DNA of 64,000 nt from Oncomelania hupensis. Lineage: Eukaryota; Mollusca; Gastropoda; Littorinimorpha; Pomatiopsidae. A program made the translations under genes and the position numbers. Shown here one piece after another: positions 54,285-64,000 of this stretch (positions are counted from its first letter, which is position 1; the number at the start of each line of letters is the position of its first letter). The notes below the pieces were generated by a model, which saw nothing but the letters and a program-made list of their open reading frames with translations, was not told where the DNA came from and did no database searches. The DNA is taken from contig CM072522.1 in NCBI GenBank assembly GCA_036898135.1, forward strand, positions 29,726,435 through 29,790,434, written 5' to 3'.

Positions 54285-54785
54285 GTGTTTTATTTATATA
54301 ATTTATTTATTGAGTAATTAACTAATTTACTAATATATACTATAGTTATGCAATACAATACAATGAATGTTTATTGTCCAACTTTCACATTATACATAAA
54401 AGCGGCTAATTGCCTTTGGCATTGAGCACAAACTTTGCATAAAATAGTAAGAGAACAAAAATGAAATTGACCATGCATTTTATATTGCATGTGTTTATTT
54501 ATTTATTAAATATTTATTGAGTAATTAAATAATTTCCTAATGTAAATTATGGAATTTGTGTTTATTTATTATTGGGCAATTAACTAGCTTACTACTGTTA
54601 ATGTTATTAACTTTGCGTTTCTTTCTTTCTTTCTTTACTGATTTATATATGGGCAAGGCTCTGAAATGGCGTCGGACTCGATTTTCGCCGGTACTGTTAC
54701 TTTGCGAGGAAGCGGACTCGCTGCATATGATCATTTGAAACAAAATAAAATGTGAATCTGACAGAGAAAAGACCGTTCTTCATTT

Positions 54786-54793
54786 TGACGTCA
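54786..54793. promoter_or_regulatory. CRE palindrome TGACGTCA
   Basis: A perfect cAMP-response-element octamer. ATGACGTAAC follows at about 54844 and TACGTCACGTA at about 55053. These lie 310-580 bp upstream of the 46-residue peptide gene and may belong to its promoter (inference). Confidence 0.4.
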
Positions 54794-55361
54794 AGGACGG
54801 ATCGATAAACCACGTCAAAGGAAAAAAAAACTGACGATGAATGACGTAACGATCGGCGGTTTCCGTTACACTTTTTGTGACATCGTAAACAGTGTGTTCG
54901 GTATTTGCCTACCGGCATAAAACTGCTTCATAGAATATTAATAAAAATTTAATTTCCGAAATTAAAAATGTATAAAGGGTACGAAACAATTTTACATTTT
55001 AAAATCGGTTCGTATTTTTTGGAGATATGCGTCGAAATCGGCGACTCCCGCATACGTCACGTATTTTCGTGATTCAGCTTCAGGGCTTATTAATTCGCGC
55101 TGGTGTTGTAATTCACTTTATTTCTTATGCTAATATATTATGAAACATGAGTCCAAAACTTAATATAAGCAATACAATAATCAGAATAATGATATAATTA
55201 ATCGAACGAATAATATAGGCAAACAAATTGCTGTCAACTTTTGGGTCATGAAAACCAAACGTGACGTACTGTTGTTTTGAGGCTCCAAATTTTCTAAATA
55301 ATGCGGTTAGCGTCAATTTTAACACGTGAAACAATTGGCCTTTGTTAACATTCAACGTGCG

Positions 55362-57421
55362 ATGGCTGAAGAAGAAAGAAGTGAGGCGGATTCGTCCAAA
55401 AATGAAGGTAAGTCGAGTGTCATGAATTTTTCATCTAAGTTATGCACGCATATTTTTGGTGGCTTGGTCAGTGTTTTTCGACTTTTCTGTCAACATTGAT
55501 GGAGTAAATCTCGTGTTTTTGTGATAAAAATGTATGTTTGTTTCAAGTCAACAGCATCGCTACAAAGGTGTTTGAGTAAACGTTCTTGTTTGTAGATATT
55601 ATGCATTATTTTTTGCACCCGTTTTTGACAATTTGTCATGAAGCAACGTACACGATTTTTTAACAGGTATTATTGTCAAATCAATTTTAAACGTTTATAT
55701 TTTTATACGGATTATATTTTCGTTGCGGACAAATACACCGCTAATAATAGACAATAAAGTGGCACGTTTTGTTAGTCTAATTCGTTTGTGTGCGTAACTT
55801 CACAATCCGAAACATCTCGGTCTTATAGGTGTTTTGTTATTTTGTTTAAATGATGGGATATTTAGTTCCATAGGCTAATAATTATGCATCACAAATGTTT
55901 TTATAACATTATTTTTGATTTCTTTCTTGTTGTGGTCACTATAGGCTTCATTTTTTGTAATACCGACCACGTGCATAACGTCACACAGCTAGTGAAAAAT
56001 TGTGCTTGCTCAAAGTTGTGTAAAGTGATGAACTCAACCATCCTTGACAGAAATTAGAGTAATTTAGTTTTTCCCAGTGTAGGATTATTCTGAAGCTCAA
56101 TATGTGAAAACGTATCCCACTTACTTGTTTCTTCTATTCATTATGAGACCATTTCTCTTAGTACATAACTTCACTACTAACTTCCAAAACCAGAAAGTAA
56201 GTGGATTTTGTGAAATGATGAACACAATTCGTTTTTTATTTTTATTTAAAAATTTGAAGTGATACTTTTTCTTTTAAAAGATACATACATTATTTACACT
56301 CAAAAGATGATAAAAAAATTATCAACACAGCTCACCAACAAACACAGCCTTGTTCCACTCTTTGTGCATAACTTCACATTCTTTGTCAAAGCAAGCCTGC
56401 ATCAAAATGGTGAAGTTACATACACCAAAATTTTATCAACCAGAGCTCTTCAATTAATATATTTCATATTATAATAATTTAATTAAATAAGTTTTGTTCC
56501 ATACATGTGATTGTTAACTATACTGGGCTTTAGTCTGATTTATTTTGCCATTCCTATGCGACTGTACATAACTTCATGACCAGACCAATTGCATATTATT
56601 GTGTAAAATTATGACCACACATTTCAAGCCCTTGAGCTTCTCTATTGTGCCAAGGTATCTTTTTAATGCAGTTTAAATTGATTCCTTTAAAAACATAGCT
56701 AATTTTAGTCAATTGTTCTTTAAGGTAAAATGCCCTTTTGTTCCACTCTTTGTGCATAACTTCACGTTGTCTCTGTCAAAGTTAGCTTACCTCAAAATGG
56801 TGAAGTTACTTACACCTTTACTTTTTAACCACAGCTCTTGACTGTACTTGACATTTTAATCAGTTTATTGTCTGACAGGAAAAAGTACAAGCAGATTAAT
56901 CCCCAGAAGTGATCAATCTCAAGTGTGAACTGTCATGTGATCATATTCATCATGGAAGCATTGCATAAAGTTATGTACACACACAATTGTTGACATAAAG
57001 GGAATATTTGGCAAAGCATGTATTTAATGCAGATTAGAATTCTTCCTTACCTACCGGGCACTTCATATTGGTAAATGTGGAATCAAAGAAGGAACTTCTC
57101 AATTTGTAGCACAAGAAGTATTTATTTGTGAGGCATTTTCAAGTTGTGGGGATTGTGTGGTGAAGCTGAATCAGAGATGGCCTGTTATTTTCCCCACAGC
57201 TGCATTTAGTTTCGACAACCACCATGTAAATTAAGAATAAAAAGCACCATTAGCTTCATTTCATGATTTGAAAGGGTAGCATGGTAGTTTTTTTTCTTCT
57301 GATTTATCATGATTTGCTGATTACAGGTCACAAGAGTAACCCACAATACTTGGGGTCAATACTTGATGTACGGAGAAGGCTGGAAGTTGCCAGAGAGTGG
57401 TCAGGAATACTTGCTTCCTGA
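55362..57421 (+). CDS. Two-exon gene for a 46-residue peptide
   Basis: Exon 1 (55362-55407) encodes MAEEERSEADSSKNE and one base, ending at a strong donor GAAGGTAAGT. Exon 2 (57327-57421) follows acceptor TGCTGATTACAG. The split codon becomes Gly, and the frame continues HKSNPQYLGSILDVRRRL to a TGA at 57419-57421. The peptide has an acidic N-terminus and a basic amphipathic C-terminal segment. No signal peptide or known domain was recognised. The 1.9-kb intron contains the ~195-bp satellite described separately. Alternative exon 2 choices (a longer protein) cannot be excluded. CRE-like sites lie upstream. Confidence 0.45.
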
Positions 57422-59800
57422 ATCAGCCGTCGTCAAAGTGCTGGCCGAGTATACTTCATGCCAGGATCGAAGAACATTGTACTTCATAATTTGGGGTGTA
57501 AATTGCTCGTAAATGAACTTCGTATATTATTGCTTGGAAATGAACTTTTGTATTTTGACCAGTCGATACTGAAAGACTGCTTTCTGCTAGTTGTATGCTT
57601 TGCTCTTGTTTTGACTTGGCAATGTATCCTCTTTTTAAAAGATTTCTTCATCTGTGTATATAATGACAGTGTAAAGTTATGTAATGCCCTGGTGATATGT
57701 TTTTTTAATCACTTCTTAGGTAATACATTAATGATTTCAGGAGTACTCCTTGATTTTACTTCAAATTTCTGCATCACTATTTTTGGTTTCATTATCAGTT
57801 TGTTTCTATAAAGGAAAAAACCAACAAAACATGTCACGGCTTGAAGTTATGTACTCTTAGCATTTAGCAGAGCTTTCTGCTTGTTGTTTTTAGTAGCATT
57901 GTGCTTTTCCAACATTCTTGAATAGGTCAATATTAACCAGTGATGACCATTTTCCTTTTTTTTTTCTTTACATTTTGGATAGGGGATCCTTGTATTTTGA
58001 AAAAAATATTAATTCCCTCTCCACATGTACCCGCTTGAATTTTGAATTTAGGTCTCGGTTGTGAAGTCTGACAACTGTTCATTTATTTTTACTCTGTACT
58101 ACTTTCATTTATGACACATTATGTGTACTTGTATAAATGAATGCAATTACTACTTTAGATAAGTTTTCTTTAACTGCTTGTCTTCTCTTAAAGAATCACT
58201 GTGTGAGGTTATGTCCACAATTATTTGGCCTAGTATCAACTGTTCGATAGGACAGGTTGCTCATTGGCAATTGTAGTTCAAGTTATGTCAACTGTTGACG
58301 CCCTGGCTAGTTTTGGGCAGCATAACTAATTTTATTCAAAGCAAACTGTCACTTAACAACATTCACCACTCCATTCATGTAATGAAGTTATGTACTCCAC
58401 CACTAAAATGTTTATATTTAAAACCAGTTAACACCATGGTTGATTCATTTTGTCATAGTGTCTAGTCTTGTTAGAATTTGTTAATCCGACAAGTCAGCTA
58501 CTGTCTTTCATAAACGATTAAGTTTTTATCCACACAAAAATGTTATGTCACGGCATGAAGTTATGACCTCATGAATCCTTGACAAGCATTGTATGCTTTC
58601 TAATGGTTTTTTTTAAGATCTTTTTCTTTTTATCCCAAGACAAATGAACTTATATGATTGTATCTAACTGTATTGCTTCATTTTTGTTTAAATTATGTTT
58701 GTTATGGCTGTGTTCACGTATTGGGTTTATAGATGTTTGACTAGTCTCAAAGTTAATGGCAAAATACTCATGTCCATGTAAGACACATTTTACTCTGCAC
58801 TACTTTCATTTATGTGTACTTGTATAAATCAATGCAATTTATACTTTAGATCAACTTTCTTTTACTGTTTGTCTTCACTTAAGGATTCACTGTGTGAGGT
58901 TATGTCCACAATCATTTGGCCTATAAACCATTCTATACACGACATGTTGGTCATTGGCAATTGTAGTTCATGTTATGTCAACTGTTGATGTCATGGATAC
59001 TTTTGGGCAGCATAACTAATTTTATTCAATGCAAACTATCACTTAACAACATTCACCACTCCATTCGTGTAATGAAGTTATGTACTCCGCCACTAAAATG
59101 TTTATATTTAAAACCGGTTAACACCGTGGTTGATTGGCATTTGTCAGAATGTCTAGCCTAGTTAGCTTTGTTAATCCAACAAGTCAGCAACTGTTTTTCA
59201 TAAACGATTAAGTTTTTATGTACACAAAAATGCTATGTGACCGCGTGAAGTTATAACCTGTTGAGTCCTTGACAAGCATTTCATGCTTTCTAATGTTGTT
59301 GTTTTGATCTTTTTGTGTTTACCCGAAGACAAATGAACTAAAATGATAGCATCTAACTGTATTGCTTCATTTCTGCATAAATTATATTTGTTATGGCTGT
59401 GTTTACATTTTTTAAATAGATGTTTGGCTAGTCTTGAAGTTAACTGCATAATATTCATGTACCTGTAAGACTATCGTGATGTTTTCATGTTAAAAATTTC
59501 CCTCAGGATCTGTAGAAGTAGTTTGTTGCATTTCAGGTTAAATGTTTGATGACTTGACTGTCTGAAAAGATTGTAATGCAAACGTCCCATTCTTATGTGT
59601 AATGTTATGTACACTTTTTTTCCCAGCTTTTCTAATAAACTGATTTGAAATGCAAATTTGCTTCCAAGTGTTTGTAGATTACTAACAGGACTTGCTTCAT
59701 TGTTTCCATGCATTGAGGTTTTAAATTTCAGTATTCAGGCTGATATGGCAGTTGATTTAGTTTGTGACATGAGGTGATGTTATGCACACAAGTTCAGATC
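55785..59800. repeat. Degenerate satellite, ~170-200 bp period, with paired inverted motif
   Basis: The motif GTGCATAACTTCAC (variants) occurs at about 55792, 55973, 56163, 56368, 56566 and 56754. Its inverse GTGAAGTTATGTAC-type motif lies 33-49 bp after several of them, and alone at about 57674, 57842, 58205, 58383, 58557, 58893, 59073, 59245, 59603 and 59774. In 58.09-59.46 kb a 690-bp block (about four monomers) is duplicated in tandem. Frames such as the hydrophobic one at 57458-57811 are incidental. Confidence 0.7.
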
Positions 59801-59979
59801 TACTTAACAAAATTTTGGTGCTTTATAAATGTCTTGTTTGCTCAAATACCCTTTGTGCTTTTGTGTTTATGTGTTATTTTCATACTCTGCATTCTCTTTT
59901 CTTTAGACCAAGTCTTTTTATATATGTCACAATTTCTCAACTCCTTTTCTGAACCTTGCCCATATGTATTAATTTACTA

Positions 59980-60130
59980 ATAGAAGTTATTTATTTATTT
60001 AGTAATTAACTAAATTACTAATATATGTTAATTTTTATTTAATCTGTGTGTTTTAATTATTTATAGAGTATTTGAGTAATTTACTAATATAAGTTATTTA
60101 AATTGTGTTTATGTATTGAAAGCATGAGGC
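59980..60130. repeat. AT-rich repeated motif (also at 54.29-54.60 and 63.30-63.50 kb)
   Basis: Variants of TATTTATTGAGTAATTAACT followed by AATTTACTAATATAAG recur two or three times at each of the three loci. An ATA trinucleotide run lies at 60381-60418. No gene is seen in 60131-61410. Confidence 0.6.
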
Positions 60131-60382
60131 TTACTGTAAACATTGTAAGACTGATATGAATAATTTACAAAAGACAAAGCGGAATTGAAGGAATCGATGC
60201 ATTGATTATTTAATATGTGAAAATAGATATTGCAGCATGAATGTTGATTGAATCTGGTTTGTAGCTATGTTCCAAGCAAATTCTAAACTTTAGGATTTTA
60301 CTGGAAAAGATGACATACATTGCTGGATAGACATAGATCTGAATGACCTGTGGTTCGTAATAAATTCAAACTGGTTTATGAC

Positions 60383-60418
<36 letters not shown>

Positions 60419-61412
60419 TAGATAAGCATGATTATTAATTTGTTATCCTTTTTACTTCTTTTTATCTCTTATTACGAAATACCTGCTAGTATATTTACTG
60501 CTATTGTAACCAGCCACCAATGGGACAGTACTTTAGATGTGCATGGCTGCCATGTATTGACGTACATATAATCAAACTAAGGAGGTTTTTGTGATGCAAG
60601 TTACAAATGACATACACAAAAGTAATGACACCAAGTAGACATTGTTTACAAAAGTGTATGAATCTTCAACTTGAGAATTCGTCGAATATAAAATGCATAA
60701 TGTTATCTGAACTACTGCAATTAATTAAACTGTAGAAATTCGAAGTACTTGATATTTTATAAATTGGCCTTTGCTTTCTTTAAAGAAAAAATAGAGAACT
60801 AAATTTATCGGAATGAAAAAGAGTGATAAGGCTTTCTGTTTACAAATCACAAGGTTGCAAACGAACTTCTTGATTAGGTGAATCTATGTGTGGAGGAATT
60901 GGAGATGACTGGTTCACGCTTGGGAGAGATTGTCTACCTTTCATTCGTCTTCTGCTTTTAGGGGTGAGCAGGACTACATTGTTGGCAGGAATTTTATGCA
61001 AGTCAGTGACTTATAGAGAGTGTCATGGCTCTAGTAGCTGGCAAACCGGTATAGTATCAACACACTTCCCCGCCTTGCAAAGCCACAATTTTTATGTCCC
61101 TCTTATGAGGGATACATGAAAATAACAGTTCGGGTCGGGCCGTGTTCTCAAGGTGGTGGCCAAGAGGCGGGAGTCAAGTACTCCGCTCGGCTACAAGTGG
61201 TGCAATTACTGACAACAGGATGATGCCTGGACCACGGTAACTGTTGAAGGCAGTTTTTGAACTTTTTCACTGTTAAGTCAGTGAATGGAGACTGACTAGG
61301 CGTAGTCAGTGGTGAGTGGAGGTTCCAGACAAACCTGTTTCGAACTGGGAAACCATGAGGACATGATTCAATTTGAGCTGTGGGATTTGTGGATGAATGG
61401 GAGGTGACTGGT

Positions 61413-62330
61413 TCATGTGTTGGTTAGTCCAGCCTTGGGTGGCTGTTCCTCTCCAGCCAATCCATCAATGTCATCCGCAAAACAAAGTTTGGAGGTTGCT
61501 CTACTCCCTATGCTGGATGTGCCTTCATGATCTGCAAGGGCATGTGACATGATGCGCTCCAGGAAGATGTTGAAGAGTTTTGGAGAGAGTAGGAGTCCTT
61601 GACGTCCTGATGGCGCTGTTGTGGAGGACTGCACTGGTAGCCTTGTCATTCAGGCTTTGGATGACTTTAATAATGCTGGGGCTGATGTTGTACAACCTCA
61701 TGGTTGCCCACAGAGCTGCATGCCAGACTTGGCCAAACACTTTCTTGAAGCCTACAAGCACATGACATAGATGTTGGTGCTGGAGGTATTTCTCGCAGAT
61801 TATTCTGAGGTTGAAAATCTGTTCAGTGGTACTTCGCCCTGCCCTGAATCCTGCTTGTTCTTCAGCCATGATTTGTTCAGCTTGGTGTTTCAATCTGTTG
61901 AGTATTATTTTCAGGAGGACTTTGCTGGGATGGCTGATGAGGCTGATGGTGCGATTATTTTAACACTCCTAAAGGTTACCCTTTTTGGGAAGGGTGATGA
62001 CAAGTGACTGGTCCATGGTGTGGTCCACTCCCAACTCTGCTAGATCTTGTTACAGATAATGGTGAAGGTGTCAATCATCGCTTCTCCTCCTGCTTGAAGC
62101 AATTCTGCGGGTATGTTGTTCACTGCCACTGACTTCCCCTTCTTCAGCTGCCTCAACTTCTTCTAGGAGAATTGGGAGGATTTCTTCTTCTTCTCTGTTC
62201 TGGGGACATGCCAAGAACTGGTGGGTCTCTGTTTGGTGTGTGGTTGTAAAGATCAGAGCAGAACTCTGTCCATCTATCCAAGACTTCTTGTTCTTCTGTA
62301 AGGCATATGCCAAACTTTCTTTGGATCATG
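61413..62330 (-). pseudogene. RTE LINE reverse transcriptase, decayed
   Basis: Minus strand, several frames. An upstream region (ACPQNREEEEILPILLEEVE) precedes RT blocks EEQAGFRAGRSTTEQIFNLR and ATMRLYNISPSIIKVIQ, then GRQGLLLSPKLFNIFLERIM and LCFADDIDGLAGEEQ (the FADD catalytic box near 61465). Frameshifts are near 61650 and 62060. The C-terminal end, present in other RTE copies of this window, is absent, so both ends are lost. Flanks 61130-61412 and 62331-62570 hold no recognised feature. Confidence 0.85.
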
Positions 62331-62576
62331 GAAACCTATCCAGTGACTTCTGTGTGGAAGACCTTCGCCCATTGATTCCATGCTAACATCACCCCTGTTA
62401 GTTGCCTCTTACAGGAAACTTTGGGTCTATTCTGTTCAGTGCCCGAACCCACAGGGTAACATTTCAACAACAAAGATATGATTCCAACCGCATTATAATG
62501 TCCAGGCTGTTGAATTTACAGCTTCTGCTCACTGAGTCTTCTCCATGGAAAATTTCAACTGTCAAAACACCATGGT

Positions 62577-62995
62577 GAGGCATGGTGGTCTTATGGTAGT
62601 GCTTTGGCTTGCGGATCTAAAGGTCCCGGTTTCGAGCCCTGGCCGGGCCATTGTGTTGAGTCCCTGGGAAAGACACTTTACTCCCGTTTCCTACTCCTTC
62701 GGATGAGAGTATAAACCGAGGTCTAGTCTGTGTGTCGCATACATTCCATCATAACGGACTTTAAAGATCCTGACGCTCATGTCCTAGACGGGTGAGTGCC
62801 GGTAACAAGAACACATCCAGCATGCACTTGGTCCTTCTCCCCCATCCCTGGCTGCCCAGGATTGTGCTCAGTTGTCCGTGCGTCAGACCATGAGCCCAAA
62901 GGCTGCGGGTGGGCGTCTCGGGCGGTTTGAGTTAGATCTTGTATCGGCCAGCGCTTTGAACTCGTTGGGAAAAAGCGCTATATAAATATCCTTAT
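62577..62995 (+). mobile_element. Full-length tRNA-derived SINE
   Basis: The same SINE as 16919-17363: head with A box TGGTCTTATGGTAGTGC and B box GGTTTCGAGCC, body with AGACACTTTACTCCCG, and tail GAAAAAGCGCTATATAAATA followed by TTATCT repeats. AAAACA on both sides (about 62563 and 63008) may be a short TSD. Confidence 0.85.
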
Positions 62996-63637
62996 CTATC
63001 TTATCTAAAACATTTTTCTTAGCTAAAGAAAATGACTTGACACATTTTCATCATAATAGTGTAGGTGACTTTTTTGTCACCGTGTGATAGTGTGCTTTCT
63101 GTGAATGGGTATAGTACAGTAGTCTGGGAGCACTTACAGTTGTCTTATTTTTGCTATCTTTTCTCTTTACAAACTTTGTAAGTTATCTCTCAGCTAACTG
63201 AGATCGAGCGTGCTGACTGTCGTGGCCTAAATCCTGACAAGTTTAACAACAGACAAAGTTGACGCGGATCATCTAAAGTTAACCATCTAATACACAGGGA
63301 GGCTTACCATATTTATTTATTTGTGTATTTATTGAGTAATGAACTGATTTATTATTATAAGTTATTTAATGATTTATTTAGTATATAACTAATTTACTAA
63401 TATTATAGATTGTTTTATTTGTGTAGATTGATTGATTGATTGATTGATTGAGCAATTAATTAGTTTACTAATATAAGTTATTTATTTATTTTAATTTTTT
63501 CTTTATTTATTGAGAATGTAAAAACAATCAATACTTTATGGTAGGTAGTTCTTCCAAATTTAATTTCTTCTCCATACTTGCTTGCAGTATCGAAGACTGT
63601 TCTAGGATTTTGTGTATGTGTATTCATGTGTGTGCAG

Positions 63638-63784
63638 AAACACCAAGTCTTCTCCACTGCATACATTAGACAAGCTGCAGGTGACCATGTCACTGGAGAG
63701 GAATGTTTACAACACTTGGTGTACCATTGGGGACAACTTCTGTCTGGGCTCCCATTCTCAGATTGCCGAGTTCCTTGTGCACAG
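63638..63784 (+). CDS. Orphan internal coding exon, unknown protein
   Basis: 147 bp after acceptor ATGTGTGTGCAG and before donor GCACAG/GTATAG. It is open in one frame with phase 2 at both ends. The residues look protein-like (SLERNVYNTWCTIGDNF, SHSQIAEFLVHR) and do not resemble any mobile element I know. It does not match the phase of the 55-kb exon 1. It probably belongs to a gene continuing past the window's right end. Confidence 0.35.
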
Positions 63785-64000
63785 GTATAGAAACCACAAC
63801 TTACTTTTTTCTTTTTAAAAAATTTTTTTTCAAAATGTTTATTTTGTTAAGGAATTTGCAGATCCAACACCTTGTTCTAGCTTTCAAGAGTTTTATTTCT
63901 CTTCGTCAGAAATGCAGAGGGACCTTATGTCGTAGCACCTATTTTAATATATTTCCTGTCCAAACTATGCTAATACGCGTTGTCTGCTCAAAATACAAAT

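Noticed and set aside
57458..57811. 117-codon hydrophobic frame, possible membrane protein
   Set aside because: Lies within the degenerate satellite, T-rich codons, no splice or start context, no homologous motif.

Overview
This window is intergenic and intronic DNA from an animal genome: AT-rich, no operons or ribosome-binding sites, GT-AG introns, tRNA-derived SINEs, many LINE and LTR-retrotransposon lineages, cut-and-paste elements with target-site duplications (TSDs), and one 500-N assembly gap. The mix (K02A2.6-type and Gmr1-type Ty3/Gypsy, RTE with an ATCCT tail, CR1/L2, I-type and Jockey-like LINEs, a DUF4371 hAT, a PRDM9-type KRAB exon) fits a marine lophotrochozoan, most likely a mollusc. 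The species cannot be fixed from sequence alone. Mobile DNA dominates; only a few stretches look like host gene exons.

Layout. 0-6 kb: copies of a TAAC-tailed retroposon, a tandem of a terminal-inverted-repeat element with internal telomere-like repeats, and the N gap. 6.1-7.8 kb: a 1.73-kb solo LTR with TSD. 8.5-9.9 kb: an RTE fragment beside a tRNA-Ala-like sequence whose 5' half has been amplified into eleven 66-bp units. 11.4-12.6 kb: a 1,233-bp element with 31-bp inverted termini. 12.8-14.5 kb: three exons of a spliced integrase-like gene on the minus strand. 16.0-16.7 kb: an inverted-terminus element holding an exonuclease fragment that is also folded into a 75-bp-arm hairpin. 20.1-21.9 kb: a decayed hAT transposase. 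23.3-24.3 kb: the first two coding exons of a PRDM9-like KRAB gene (minus). 26.2-30.6 kb: a 5'-truncated K02A2.6-type Gypsy with its 3' LTR. 30.6-37 kb: more TAAC-family copies and CR1/L2-like LINE pieces. 37.2-43.1 kb: an I-type LINE, a Jockey-like LINE and five copies of a tRNA-Thr-derived SINE, some inserted one after another at the same 9-bp target. 44.4-50.9 kb: a young Gmr1-type retrotransposon nested in a DNA element. 51.6 kb: a 108-bp perfect fold-back MITE. 55.4-57.4 kb: a two-exon gene for a 46-residue peptide, whose intron starts a 4-kb degenerate satellite (about 175-200-bp period). 61.4-63.8 kb: an RTE fragment, a SINE and one orphan coding exon.

How the parts relate. The 1,172-codon gene at 46.1-49.6 kb encodes Gag, protease and integrase followed by RT remnants. 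Its pol order (integrase before RT) is that of the Gmr1 group. The RT core and RNase H are missing, yet its LTRs differ at about three of 666 positions and it has a perfect TSD. It was therefore probably mobilised in trans. Its leader carries six 15-bp-spaced heat-shock-element-like units. The tRNA-SINE shares its 3' tail with the CR1/L2-like LINE fragments, consistent with a LINE/SINE partnership. Nested insertions with readable TSDs give a relative chronology for several loci.
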